From NCBI RefSeq assembly GCF_032452875.1, contig NC_083885.1, positions 66,013,625-66,077,624 on the forward strand: DNA of 64,000 bases, given 5' to 3'. Below the pieces are notes generated by a model. It did not search any database and was not told where the DNA came from. It saw nothing but the letters and a program-made list of their open reading frames with translations. Of the stretch, positions 1-11,535 are shown piece by piece. Source of the stretch: Bos javanicus. Its lineage: Eukaryota; Chordata; Mammalia; Artiodactyla; Bovidae. The first letter of the stretch is position 1, and each line of letters begins with the position of its first letter. Both the position numbers and the translations under genes were made by a program.

Positions 1-439
1 GCGGATCCACACTGGGGAGAAGCCCTATGAGTGTAACGAGTGTGGCAAAGCCTTCAGCCAGCTTGCTCCACTCATTCAACACCAGCGGATCCACACGGGA
101 GAGAAGCCCTATGAGTGTAATCAGTGTGGCAGAGCCTTCAGCCAGAGCTCCCTCCTCATAGAACACCAGAGGATTCACACCAAGGAAAAACCCTATGGGT
201 GCAATGAGTGTGGAAAGTCCTTCAGCCACAGCTCGTCACTCAGCCAACACGAGAGGACGCACACTGGGGAAAAGCCCTATGACTGCCAGGACTGTGGGAA
301 GTCCTTCAGGCAGCGCACCCACCTCACTCAGCACCAGAGGATCCACACGGGAGAGAAGCCATATGAGTGCAGGGACTGTGGGAAGGCCTTCACACACAGC
401 TCCTCCTTTATCAAGCACCAGAGAACTCATACTGGGTAG
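1..439 (+). CDS. ZNF135: ZNF135, C-terminal zinc-finger end (partial, 5' cut by window edge)
   Basis: This is the 3' end of a C2H2 zinc-finger coding exon, read in the frame starting at base 2 and ending at the TAG at 437-439. It holds the tail of one finger and five complete C2H2 fingers with cores [32 protein letters not shown] and CRDCGKAF. They are joined by HTGEKPY linkers except one HTKEKPYG linker, and the protein ends HQRTHTG. The finger order ([18 protein letters not shown], the THTKEKPYG linker, [13 protein letters not shown]) and the ending match my memory of human ZNF135. The gene lies upstream of ZNF329 and ZNF274, as in human 19q13.43. ZNF135 is a KRAB-type nuclear DNA-binding protein, but its KRAB exons lie outside the window. 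Its DNA target is not evident here. Another KRAB-ZNF paralogue is the main alternative. Confidence 0.85.
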
Positions 440-1372
440 GCCTACTCTGGTGTGTGTGCTGGGACCCAGCAACGCCTTAAGCCATAGCACATCACTTACT
501 CCATTTGACCCAGTCATACTCCTGATAAACAGTACACTGTAAACAAGCCTTTGTGCTCAACACACCCTAAGACTCCCACACAGAGTTGACATTTACAGAA
601 ATGATTGTGGGAACAGCAAGCTCTGGGTCATCCATCCCAGATAGCCAGTCATGCAGACAGTAGGGAAGTGTGAAGTTAATCACTGTTGAGAACCTCCAGC
701 CATGAGTGCCCACCAATGCTTCACTATAGAACCTACAAAAGGGAGAAATGGAAAAAATGTAATGGACATGGGGTGGCTTCTAAGAAGTCACCATATTCTA
801 AACCAGACATTTTCAAAGTGGTGAGAAACTCAGCAAATGCCTTTCATATAAAAGAATCAGATGCAGTCAGAACTTGTCATTATTGCACATGACATTCTTC
901 AGGTGCTTATGAAAAGTGCAAGTTGACTTTCATATTTGCTAAAACCAATACGGCAGAATGTTCCAGACATGACAGTGGCGTTTTTATGGAATCATAAATA
1001 TTCAAATATCTTAGCACAAAATTTTCTGATTTGTGTGTAATTGTTTGAACAAGGTACATGGCCACCAGCCTCACAAATGTGAATGCCATATGATAATTAT
1101 CCATGTACTATAAACAGATTTTAAAATAGTTGTATGCATTATGTGGCAATAAGTTAATTTTTATACGTAATGGAACTGAAAGGATTTGTATAGGAAGACT
1201 TGAAAGGTAGAGCCCCTTCCACAGAATCTTGCAGATTCTGAGATGGCTTTTACTGCTTTGTTCTTGCTATAAAATTTTCTACCAGACTCAAAGGCATTAG
1301 AAATGCAGATGTTGCTGTTTCACAAAAAGGTTTTATCTTTGTTAAGTCATCATCTTGGGGCCTCCCAGCTCT
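440..1372 (+). other. ZNF135: Probable ZNF135 3' UTR and flank
   Basis: Non-coding sequence directly after the ZNF135 stop codon. No canonical AATAAA is seen in this stretch, so the 3' end of the transcript cannot be placed. No other gene is visible. Confidence 0.4.
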
Positions 1373-1508
1373 CCTGGAGAAGGAAATGGCAACCCACTCC
1401 AGTATTCTTGCCTGAGAGATCCCAATCCCATGAAGAGAGGAGCCTGGCAGGCTACAGTGCATGGGGTTGTAAAAGGGTCAAACATAACTTAGCAACTAAA
1501 CAACAACA
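1373..1508 (+). repeat. BovA-type SINE
   Basis: Ruminant BovA signature: a GGAGAAGGAAATGGCAACCC start, then CCAGTATTCTTGCCTG, GAGCCTGGCAGGCTACAG and an AACAACAAC tail, sense orientation. Short ORFs here only reflect the SINE. Confidence 0.85.
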
Positions 1509-1998
1509 GAGCCACCATCTCATGGGCAAGTGCACATCCACGTTGGGAGCTTATGTTTTGCAAGATTTATCTCTTGAGAAATGTACAAGTTAATCTTTTT
1601 TGAGCTGTTTTTTTTTAATTGACTCTTTATCCTAGTGTTTATTAAGATTTTGTTTTTATAAAATTCAACTAGAAGGGAGTCTATAGTATTTCACTGAACC
1701 CTGAATCCACTAACAGCAGTTGCCCTGACAACCATGATCCTTAGACAGTGACTTGTCACCCTCATTAGAACCCAAGTGTAAATGGCATTGGCTAATTTTG
1801 GTAACTAACCATCAGTTAGGGTTATATCAATCAGTTTGATTTTTCAAATCACAATGCTGGAATATGTTTCCAGTTAACTTGAAATTTCTCCATTGGAGGG
1901 GACCATGTTTGCAAATGGTCTTCAATACTGTTCTTCAGTACCCTTGTGGAATGCCTCTTCTTTATGGAATTAATTTGAGCCATTTGAAAACCATTTAA
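1509..1998. other. Intergenic, no gene seen
   Basis: AT-rich sequence between two SINEs. I see no coding exon, RNA gene or clear repeat. Confidence 0.5.
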
Positions 1999-2152
1999 GG
2001 GGATTTCCCTGGCAGTCCAGTGGTTAAGAATCCACCTTGCATTGCAGGGGATGCAAGTTTGATCCCTGGTTGGGGAACTAAGATCCCACATGCCTTGGAA
2101 CAGCTAATCCTGCATGCTGCAACTAAGACCCGACATAACCAAATAAGTATTT
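1999..2152 (+). repeat. CHR-type tRNA-derived SINE
   Basis: Starts with a GGATTTCCCTGGCAGTCCAG box, then TTGATCCCTGGTTGGGGAAC and AAGATCCCACATGCC, the standard CHR/SINE2 layout of cetartiodactyls, sense orientation, ending in an A-rich tail. Confidence 0.85.
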
Positions 2153-4350
2153 TTAAAAATTGATAAAAACCACTTATGAATCAATACGTAGTGCATAGCA
2201 ACACTCCCCAATTGAAACAACGTAAGCCAGAGATGTAAATTAAATATATTGTAGTAGTCCAGTTTAAAAAGCAAGAGGACACAGGTGAAACTAATTTACT
2301 ATTTTTCCCATATATCACAAATGTTGCCACTTTGACATGTTAATATAAAAAGGCACTAATGAGATAATGTGCTTTTTCAGTATACTGTGTCTTTGAGATC
2401 CAGTGTGTTTGACATCTGCAGTACATATTAATTTGCTGTGACCATGTTTCAAGTGCTCTTTTGCCACACATAGCCAGCCAGTAGCTGTACTGAACAGGGC
2501 AGCTCAAGAGCCTTGATCCTTTGGCCAGGTGTCTTTTTCCTCCCATGTATCCTCTGCTGTTTCCCTGTGCTTCTATCTTTGTGCAGTTTCTTGTCCTCAA
2601 AGAAATCAGATGTGCTGGGAAGATCAGAAACAAAGTAGTCAGAATAGAAAGGAGACAAAGTGAAAACTGGCCAGAGATATTAACATCTGGATTATTGTGT
2701 ATGGTGGATTGGGAGTTGGGAGGGGGCTCACATGAGGAGCCTCTGCACTTGTGGTTTGTCAGTTTTTTCAGAGATTTGCCCTGATGCCTTGGTGAACACC
2801 TGTTTTATGGCATTGCTGTTCTTAGTCTTTTTGGTGCTTACGTTGTCCCAGAAGTGGCCAATGAGAGTCCCTTCAGGAAAGTTCCTGGCATCCCTGTGAC
2901 ATGCCTCCATCATTTTCTGAAGACTTCCTTTCTTTTCAAAGAAATTTAGGATGTGTTTGCTGTTCCCCTACTATTACCATCCTGTCCAAGACATGGTGAA
3001 ACAAACCAATGGATGATTTGATTCTACAAAGAGAAAAATATCGCCAAATGTCCCCATTTGTTAATATCAGGGGAAAAGTGAGTTGGCTCAGGCATTAGGC
3101 GTCTGTGCTGAGGGTCTTACCTCACATCCAAACGTGAAGGGAAATGAATCACTGAGAACAAATTTGGTTAAAAAACAACAAAACGGGAAGATTAATCTGC
3201 CCCAGTCTCCCTTTCAGAAATCTCCACTACGGGGAAACCGGAACCGCCCCTGCAGAAGCCACGGCCCTTTACCCACACTGCCGGGTAGGCTGCTTCCGGC
3301 GGGGCTGGGGCACTGGCAGCGTTGTTCTCGGAGAGTTGTCTCAGTTTTGTGTGCCCTCTCAGTAGCACAATTCTCAAGAGAGTTTTTTTTTTGTCATCCA
3401 GAGGCTGGAGCTGGAGAGCTAGTAGATATCACTGAGACTTCTGCAAACTGTCCTGTCTATGCACTCAGGTGCTGGTTGGCTGAGAGAGTCCTGGGTTAAG
3501 TTATATTTCGAGGCTCGGGTTTCATGGATTTGTCACAAAAGTGAAAGAAGCCATACTCCAAGGTCATTCACTAACTCCTGCCCCCCTTCCAAGGTCTAAT
3601 ACCTAATTTCATCTTGGCAATTTAAAATTTTTCCTCCCAAAGAGGCACTCCTCAGTCGTGTGAGCCTCGAATCCAATGAATCTGGACTGATCCCTGACTC
3701 AAGATACTTGAGAGACATTTATAGTGATGATGCTCATATATTTTATATATGCACTGAAGACATACATACCAAATATTGTACACAGAAAAACGAGTCATCT
3801 ATACACTCAAAAGTCAAAAGTAATAGTTCCTATGTTCTGGGAACATGAGAAAATATTTCTTCTTCTTTTTTTTTTTTTTTAAGTTTTCCATGATTGGGAG
3901 AAGTTTTTTCAAAATAGTGGAAAGTAAATTTTATAGAAGCCCAGTAAATAATATTCAAGACAATTAAAAGCAAAACAAATATAACCAAAATTCCATGACT
4001 CCAAAAAACTATTTTAAGTTTTACACTTTCTCTGCTATGATTTGACCACATTCACTGTTTTATAGTTACAACAAAATAAATATTTATAATTTACTTACTA
4101 AGCAGTGCTTAGAAATACATTTTTCCGTGTTCCCACAGTCTTCTTAATTATCATTATGCTTATTATTCCTTCGAATGACCCTACCAAAATTCAAGTCCTA
4201 GTTCCTCTGTAATGGGGTATTTAACTCCATGTAAATGAACATCCTAGTTATTTTGTTTTTAGTATCCCACATAGGTCCAGGAAGGATTTCAGCCTCAATG
4301 TATACAGCTTTCTCCTTCCCCTGCCCCACCACCTCCCAACTAACTGTTTA
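2153..4350. other. Intergenic, no gene seen
   Basis: Unique-looking, mostly AT-rich DNA with a slightly GC-richer patch at about 3.2-3.35 kb. Short ORFs here show no domain, splice context or family resemblance. Confidence 0.5.
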
Positions 4351-4471
4351 AAAAAAAATTATTTTTGGCCGTGCCACACAGTTTGTGGACTTTCGTTCCC
4401 CACCTGGGGTCAGACCCGTGCCCTATGCATTGGAATCTCAGAGTGTTAATCACTGGACGACCAGGGAAGTC
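4351..4471 (-). repeat. CHR-type SINE fragment, reverse orientation
   Basis: Begins with a run of A/T, then TTTTTGGCCGTGCCACACAG and ends CGACCAGGGAAGTC, the reverse complement of the CHR SINE. The flanks share CTAACT, a possible target-site duplication. Confidence 0.75.
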
Positions 4472-4630
4472 ACTCCTCACTAACTCTTTGGAAAAATCAT
4501 CATGTCTTTACATTTCAAGAAACACAAGTGTCAAAGTAAGTCTTAAGCAATGGGGCTGTTTGTGTTCCAAGTATTTGCACTGATTGACACTGATTTACTA
4601 AGCTCATCAACTCAGGCAATTATGGGGGCA

Positions 4631-5012
4631 TGTATTAGTCTGCTTGGGCTGCCATAACAAACAGGTCAGCTGGCTTAAACAACAGAAATTTATTGCTGGA
4701 AGCTGGAAGTCCAAGTTATGGAGTTACAGAGTTACAGAGGCTGAAAGTCCAAGATCAAGGTGCTGTCAGGGTTGGTTTCTGGTGAGACCGTTTTCTCTAA
4801 CTTCCTCTGTGCACACTTGGCAAGAGAGAGTAATCTTTGCTTTTTCTTCTACTTCTTGTGAGGCCACCAGTCCTATGGAAGTAGGCCCCACCTGTATGAC
4901 CTCATTTAACCTTAATTATCTCCCTAAAGGCCCTACCTCTAAATTATGGGTTAGGGCTTCAACACATGAACTGGGGAGGCAGAGCATGGCAGCACATGAC
5001 TCATCCATAACA
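4631..5012 (-). mobile_element. MLT1-type MaLR solo LTR
   Basis: Reads TGTATTAGTCTGCTTGGGCTG at the left, GCTTAAACAACAGAAATTTA, then GTTAGGGCTTCAACACATGA and ends TCCATAACA. This is the reverse complement of an MLT1 (ERVL-MaLR) LTR. Only the LTR is present, with no internal genes. Confidence 0.8.
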
Positions 5013-5117
5013 GAAGGTACTTAAGCACATTGGAATTCATTCCCATCTTGCCAGGTTGCCTTTTATGTGATTTTACCTCCCCCGTCCCTTTGAACATAGG
5101 CACCCTCTGACACAACA

Positions 5118-5322
5118 GGCTTACCTGGTGGCTCAGTGGTGAAGAATCTGCCTGCCAATGCAGGAAACACAGGTTCAATCCCTGAGTTGGGAAGAACCCC
5201 TGGAGAAGGAAATGGCAAGCCACTCCAGTATTCTTGCTGGGAAATCCCATGGACAGAGGAGCCTGGTGGGCTACAGTCCACGGGGTTTGCAGAGTCAGAC
5301 ATGACTTAGGGACTAAACAAAC
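5118..5322 (+). repeat. Bov-tA SINE
   Basis: A tRNA-related head (GGCTTACCTGGTGGCTCAG) is followed by the BovA body (CTGGAGAAGGAAATGGCAAG, GAGCCTGGTGGGCTACAG) in sense orientation. Confidence 0.9.
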
Positions 5323-5429
5323 TCTGACACTCCGTGTGAACCCACTGACACTCAAGCAGCAGCAACAACTACAAGACAGGGATGTGAATGAGGCAATAAA
5401 TCCTTGATTATATGAAGCCCCTGTGATTT

Positions 5430-5797
5430 GGGCATGATTACAACAGAACTATGGTGCTGGAGAAGACTCCTGAGAGTCCCTTGGACAGAAAGATCAAACC
5501 AGTCAATCCTAAAGGAAATCAACCCTGAATATACATTGGAAGGTTGATGTTGAAGTTGAATCCCTAATATTTTGGCCACCTGATGTGAAGAGCTGACTCA
5601 CTGAAAAAGACCCTGATGCTGGGAAAGATTGAAGGCAGGACAAAGGGGTGACAGAGGATGAGATGGTTGGGTGGCATCACCGACTCAATGGACATGAGTT
5701 TGAGCCAACTCTGGGAGCTAGTGAAGGACAGACAGGTCTGGCATGCTGGTGTCCGTGGGGTTGCAAAGAGTCAGACATGACTTAGCAACTGAACAAC
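5430..5797 (+). mobile_element. BovB (RTE) LINE 3' end
   Basis: Carries the C-terminal reverse-transcriptase part and 3' tail of BovB: CTGGAGAAGACTCCTGAGAG, ATATTTTGGCCACCTGATGT, GGATGAGATGGTTGG, and a BovA-like tail. It is 5'-truncated and broken, so it is not a functional gene. Confidence 0.85.
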
Positions 5798-8053
5798 AGA
5801 CTTCCTGCCCCAAAACTGACAGAAATAGGCAATGGTATCTATAGAAAGCAGTTAAGTTTATCTCAGGCGAAAAAAAAAAAAAGAACAATACTACAATCTG
5901 AGACTAAAGGCAGAAATCAAAATGTCACCTTATGCAGCCCAAGGAGTTAAGTTCCCCTTGTTCATGCAGACAGAGCTCATCAGCCTTTACTTGTGTTTTC
6001 GTTTTTTTTTTAATCACAATCCTCCCCACTCCCTACCAAGTAAAATACACATTTTACATGGCATCCAGTTTTCATATTTAGATATATGGCTGAAAAGTTT
6101 CATAAAACAGTATTTGCCTTTACTATGTTATGAATTTTGACTTTTTTATTCTATGTCATTACTTTGTAATGTCGGTGGTCACCTGCTGGTTTGATTTCAC
6201 AACTCACTAATGAGCTGAAACGTGGTTTGAAAACACTCCATTACTAGGCTCTGAGTGTTTTTGTGATCTTTATAAGCCACTCCATACCTATAAAGACATG
6301 TGAGTTAAACTAAAATAGTATGCTACTGAGTATTCAGACATGAATGTGACATCACGTGCTTATGAAAAGGCCAAAACAGCTGGCAAGATTTCTGCTTGAA
6401 CAACAGCCTTCAGAAGTTCTACCAAGAGGAACAGAAACAAGGCTGACTTGGAGAAAGAGCTGGCAGATGACGCACTTTAAGGCAATTATACACTTTGCAC
6501 AGAGACCAATGTTCCAATGTGTGGGTGGTGCTGAAGTGGGCATAGAAGAAAGCAGAGTCTGTTCATTCTTGACGGCTTGTGTTCAAGGGTCAGCCCTCTT
6601 TAGCTCTGTTTGCAAGATGAGGGCTTCCTCGCAGCCCTTCCAGGGTTCTACCTGCTTTAGCCACATTAGCTCATTTAGAAAACGGGCGGACTTACACCCA
6701 CACAGACACCACAGGAAACCACAGAAGGGTTTGGAAGGAACCTGATGTGTGATTCGGAACATTCAGGCAGGCAGCTGTCCTCCGTGCCCGCACGTACAGC
6801 GAAGTGGCTCATCTCTGCCTCAGAGTGAACAGGGCAAACGTCACCTTCCACGTGTTCTGGGACCTGCCAAGCCTCTGCTGGTCCGGGCTCCACGTGCAGC
6901 CTGGTGAGGCCCAGGGCCCTCTCAGACGCACAGACTCCTTCTCATGGTCTCCTGGTGCCCGGCCAGGGCCAGGCTGAAGTGGAAGTTTCCAGCAGCCCTG
7001 CTCACCTAGAGCTTCCTGCTGTGGCTCTTGAGATGATCCGTGAAATGGCAGGTCCCCCCCGCCAGGTCTCCCCACAGGGCCTGCAGGCCCCTGGCTTCCC
7101 TTGGGACCCCCGACCCCCACCCAGGTTCACGTACTGCAGGGCAGCAGATGGCTTGAAGTGCCCTGGTCCTGCCTGGCCACAGCAGGCACCTTCTTCGTGT
7201 GGCATTGCTGGCGGCTGCTCCTGCTGGAGACACCCTGGGGCCCTGCCCACCCACACCCTCCACGTGAGGCCTGTTTCTTCCCCAGTCTTGCTGCGGGGTG
7301 CCTGGGGTGACAGGCAGTAGGGCTCTCCCCAGCTACGCCACTCTCCTGGCTGGCTCCTGGATGACTGACAGCTGCGGGCTATGGTGAGAAGGCCTGGTAC
7401 CCCTCCGGAGGATCCATAAACTTCTGCAGCTGGCTTTCGTCCCACATGGCAGTGCCCCCAAGGAGCAAATGAGAAGTTCTCTCGTGAACGTCTCACATGC
7501 TGTCTTTGCTTTCCCGCCGCTTCCTGCTGCCTGAAACAAGGTCACGTGAATGGACCTGACTCATGGGGCTCAGAGAAGGAGATGGCTGCGGGAGCAGGTA
7601 TGGGTGAGGATGGAGGGTCTGGGCAAGCAGGGAGGAGTGGGCAAGGGCATGCCATCATCGACGAACTGAGGGAGCTGTGGACTCAGGCAGGATCAGTTGC
7701 TGAGGGCCATGGCGCGGGACAGGGTGGTCCCGTCTGCTTTCCCATCTCTGAGTCCCTGAGCTCGTGGCTGCCTGAAAGACCCTCGCTCCCCACCCACCTT
7801 ATCGCTAAAGCGGCCAGATGATTCAGTGCTGGCCCAAAAGCACAAGCGGAAGGGCTCCTACTGCCGTGAGAGCCGGGCCAGTCAGCCCGGACTGCGAGCT
7901 GACGCTGGCAATGGGCTGTCTGAGCTGGGACTGTCACCAGGAGGGCCAGACGCACCCACGTTGTAACTAGTGTTACGCTGGAGGCCCCAACGATGCCCGT
8001 CTCCTGTGATTCATGCCCTTGGGTACACCCCTGCTACGCCCGAGCCCACCCCC
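5798..8053. other. Gene-free stretch, GC-rich from about 6.6 kb
   Basis: No supported gene. From about 6.6 kb the base composition becomes GC-rich and overlapping ORFs of up to 164 codons occur on both strands. None shows a domain, and such ORFs are expected by chance in GC-rich DNA. Confidence 0.5.
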
Positions 8054-8089
8054 TACACACACACACACGCACACACACACGCACGCACA
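8054..8089. repeat. (CA)n microsatellite
   Basis: A run of CA dinucleotides interrupted by CG steps. Confidence 0.9.
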
Positions 8090-8178
8090 GTGGCTTGGCC
8101 ACGTGACCTATATAGCCTACTGGACATTAGCACACATGATGCAAAGGCTTGATAAGCACCCGTACAACAGTACTTGCT

Positions 8179-8293
8179 GTGTTGGTCGCTCAGTCCTGTC
8201 CGACTCTTTGTGATCCTGTAGACTGTAGCTCACTAGGCTCCTCTGCCCATGCGATTATTCAGGCAAGAACACTGGACAGGGCTGCCATGTCAC
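8179..8293 (-). repeat. BovA SINE fragment, reverse
   Basis: GTTGGTCGCTCAGTCCTGTC, CGACTCTTTGTGATCC and GGCTCCTCTGCCCATG are the reverse-oriented BovA body. Confidence 0.85.
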
Positions 8294-9749
8294 AGTGCCT
8301 ACCCTCCTAGAGTGCTCCCTCCTGAACCCAGCTGCCTGCCACACCGTGAGGCAGTGAAGCAACATGAACAAGAACCCAGGCTGACAGCTTCAGCTGAGCT
8401 CTGCGCCAAGGGCCAATGCCAACTGCCAGGGGGTGAGTGAGGCCACCCAGGACACGCCAGCCTGACTCAAGCCTCCAAGTGACACAGCCCAGCAGAAGGG
8501 CTGCCCGGCTGACCCAGTCAGTCCACAGAAGGATAGTACCTAACACTGCTGTCCTTAAGTGACTACGCTTTGGGGTGGTTTTAGTACACGGCAGGAGATC
8601 ACTGCAGCGGCCAGCGTTTGGGAAGGACAGGTGGTGGGCGGATGAGTGAGGTCAAAGTGGAGATCTCTACCGAGGACCTTGGGAAACGTGTTCAATGTCA
8701 AATACATATAGCATGTCTTTAAAACAGGGTGGGGTCCCAACTGAAGACCCCGTGGGGTCAGGATTCCTGAGACCAGCAGGGAGGGGGAGGGTGAGCAGGG
8801 ATGCTGCAGAGGCAGGTCTCGCCCACAGCGGTGGAGTCTGAGGATCTTTCTCCAGCGGGGCCTCGCTGGTCCCCCACCCCGCCCTCCCCTGTACGAAGGT
8901 ACCTCTGGAGACTTCAGCTCCTGAAACAGCGGTGCAGCCACAACTGAGGCTCCTGATCCAGAGAGGCCGGCCCCTCTGCGTCAGGCCCACAGTGAGATGC
9001 TTGGGGAGCACCGTCCTGGTTCTGCCCAGGGGCCCCGTTTCCCGGCCCGGCCCAGGGCTCCGCGGCCGCAGCTTGCCGACCTTCTTGGGGCCAGGCCCGT
9101 CCTGGGCACGCAGGGTGCTGCACGGCACCCCAGCCTCTCACTTTTAGATGCCAGGATGGACACCCGAAGTGGCCCCCAGACACTGCCCACCACCTGCGCC
9201 GAGGACCAGTCCTTTAGTCCCCAGAGGCTCTTCTGTCCCTCCACCACCGCACACGGGCTCCGCGCCTGCGCTCAGGGTGGCAGGGCCACAACAGGGCAGA
9301 CAGACATCGACAAAAGCCAGGCAGGAGATGAGATCGGGAGTTCTGGCTGGTGGGATCGGGAAGCCAAGGAAGGCACACGCAGCAGGAAGGGTGTGGAGGG
9401 GAGCAAGAGCACACTGGGCATGGCCAGAGGGGCAGAGAGGAGGCTGCAGTGGCCACAGTGGGTTGGGGGGCAGCGTGTGGTCAGGGGCCACTTGGCAGGA
9501 CCTCCCAGGAGGCGATGGGAGGGCTTGCGTCAGAGCCCCTCCCCGATCTCGGGGAGCTCCAATTCCCCCACCTCCAGCCTCAGCTCAGGACCAAGCTCAT
9601 CCCCATTTCCCGGGGAGGTGGAGGCCTGGGTACCCACCCTGCTCCTCCTCTGGCCTCCCTGGGGCGGCTGGGGGTGCACTGATGATGGGGGGAGATGCTG
9701 ACAAGCCAGGGTGGACGGGCCTGGGAGCGGCCAGGAGAGGGCCCTCCGG
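8294..9749. other. GC-rich gene-free stretch
   Basis: ORFs of 60-236 codons overlap on both strands without a recognisable domain. By synteny this would be the ZSCAN18 position, but I find no SCAN domain and no zinc-finger exon. Confidence 0.45.
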
Positions 9750-9838
9750 CTTCCACTCGGCCTCTGTGAGCTCGGCCTCTCTGATCTCCTCCACGACGTA
9801 CCTCTGTTCCAGAAGAACAGGGTCTGGAGCCGGAGAGG
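9750..9838 (-). pseudogene. Possible relic exon of ZSCAN18
   Basis: On the minus strand, a pyrimidine-rich tract ending CTTCTCCCAG (AG at 9840-9839) precedes a frame reading APDPVLLEQRYVVEE. This resembles, from memory, the human ZSCAN18 stretch SPDPLFLEQRRVREA. The position, between ZNF135 and ZNF329 on the minus strand, is where ZSCAN18 lies in human. The SCAN exon and the two-finger exon are not found nearby. The match is short and relies on memory, so chance is a real possibility. Confidence 0.28.
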
Positions 9839-9881
9839 CTGGGAGAAGGCGAAGTTGAGGACCTTGGATCTCACGGCTTTG

Positions 9882-10096
9882 TTGTTCAGTTGCCAAGTTG
9901 TGTCCGACTCTTTGTGACCCCATGGACTGCAGCTCGCCAGGCCTCCCTGTCCATCACCATCTCCCAGAGCTTGCTCAAACTCATGTCCATTGAGTCGGTG
10001 ATGCCATCCAACCATCTCATCCTCTGTGGTCCCCTTCTCCTCCTGCCTTCAATCTTTCCCAGCATCAGGGGCTTTTCCAATGAGTCAGCTCTTTTA
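9882..10096 (-). mobile_element. BovB LINE 3' end, reverse
   Basis: TTGTTCAGTTGCCAAGTTGT, GTGATGCCATCCAACCATCT and CTTCTCCTCCTGCCTTCAAT are the reverse complement of the BovB 3' region. Confidence 0.9.
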
Positions 10097-10579
10097 CCAC
10101 AAACCTAGCAGCTTAATATAATGCAGATTTATCATCTCACAGCCTTAATTACTTCAGTGGCCTCCCCCTACAGGAACCACCCAGGGCTCTGAGGCCACGC
10201 TGACCAGTGGCAGCAGGCCACAGTCAGTGCTGCTCAGCCTAGGAGGGAGGCCCCAGGTCCTCCTGGACCTCTCTGTGGCCTGCTCCTCCCATCCTCCACG
10301 GGAACACCCTCTCATCATCCAGATTCTGAAGAGAGAAATTATCCTCATGCCCAGAACAGATTCTGCCTGGACACTCCCGTCCATGGGGGGCAGGGGTTTC
10401 CCCTGGATACCCCTCCTCCATTCCCCCGTCCATTCTTACATAAACTGCCCTGAGACCCTGACCCAGGCACTTCTGGTCTGAAAAAGGTCCAAAAAAACCC
10501 CACCTTTTCACTCCTCAACAAATTATTGAAACAACAACACATGATTTGTGATGGAGGAAAAATCACACACAGTCAACAG
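10097..10579. other. Intergenic, downstream of ZNF329
   Basis: No gene seen. The left end (AGCAGCTTAATATAATGCAG) faintly resembles a reverse MLT1 LTR end, too weak to call. Confidence 0.4.
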
Positions 10580-11535
10580 TCCCTTAGAAAAACCACGTTT
10601 ATTTCTCTGTGATCAACTTCCAACCTACATCTGTATGTGTGCGTGCCTTTACATGGCTGCAGCAATGCAAATCTCTTTTATGCTCAGTTGCTAGCCATAT
10701 TGTAAGTATTTTCAATACAAAACAAAATCTTTATCGTTATGATTCGGCACGGCTGCACAAGTCCTGTGTCCCAGATGAACAATGCGGGTGACAACACAAA
10801 CACGACAACTCAGTGTGTTCTGTTTGCTTGGCTCAGCAACTAAAGCGATGCCTCGCGTTTCTCAGCAGCAGCCCCTTCCCTCTTGGAGGAATCCACTCAG
10901 TCTCCTCTTAGAAGAAACGTCATTGTTCATTCACAAGCAACTTCCTCACCCATCTGCCCCTGCTGAAACGAGTCCACAGCACCTGGCAGGACAGCAACAT
11001 GGGAATCCACTCAAACAGTGATCTGCTGTAACTCTGCCGTCGTTGCAGGGTGTAGCAGTGTGTAGGCTTTTGCTGATACAGATAAAGCACGTAAGGGCCC
11101 CAGCCAGAAGTCTCCCTCACTGGGCTCTAGGAGGAGTCTGCCTACTGACTGGGAGGCAAACTCCCTGTCAAGGACTCCTCACTCTGATTCCAGAAGAGCC
11201 TTGCGGTCCCAGGATCCCAACGTTCGGGCGGGTGGCTTCTCCAGGGGAGCGCAGGCTTTACTCCAGCGTGTGCGTCGTCACGTACGTGCACCGTCACACG
11301 CGGTACAGGCGGGCCCATCCATGACGACTCCACCGTGTCTATCACCGTCCTGTATTCTCCTCAGGAGTTCCCGAACCTACAGCCCGAACAGTGCGGCTCA
11401 GGAACACCTCACATCTGTCGGTTCACTGCAGGGCTCAGAGAAGTGCCTTCCCCTGCCAGGGAGGAGCCACCCCTGGAGACCCTCCTCGCCCACGAAGGTG
11501 TCTGAGAGCCAGTCGGGAGAGTGCGGCCCATTTCA
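10580..11535 (-). other. ZNF329: ZNF329 3' UTR
   Basis: Lies between the ZNF329 stop codon and the first minus-strand AATAAA (10603-10598), giving a 3' UTR of about 0.95 kb. No repeat interrupts it. Transcript data would be needed to fix the cleavage site. Confidence 0.6.
10598..10603 (-). terminator. ZNF329: Poly(A) signal of ZNF329
   Basis: TTTATT on the plus strand is AATAAA on the minus strand. It is the best-placed canonical signal after the ZNF329 stop codon. Confidence 0.6.

Noticed and set aside
1..436. Regular 84-base repeats resembling a CRISPR-like array (also in ZNF329 and ZNF274).
   Set aside because: The periodicity is tandem C2H2 fingers in a mammalian coding exon.
5118..5322. 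tRNA genes within Bov-tA and CHR elements.
   Set aside because: These are tRNA-derived SINEs; no intact cloverleaf was evident and the sequence continues into the SINE body.
8997..9858. Overlapping plus-strand ORFs of 234 and 236 codons in GC-rich DNA.
   Set aside because: No domain, start context or splice signals. ORFs of similar length occur on both strands, as expected from GC-rich, stop-poor sequence.
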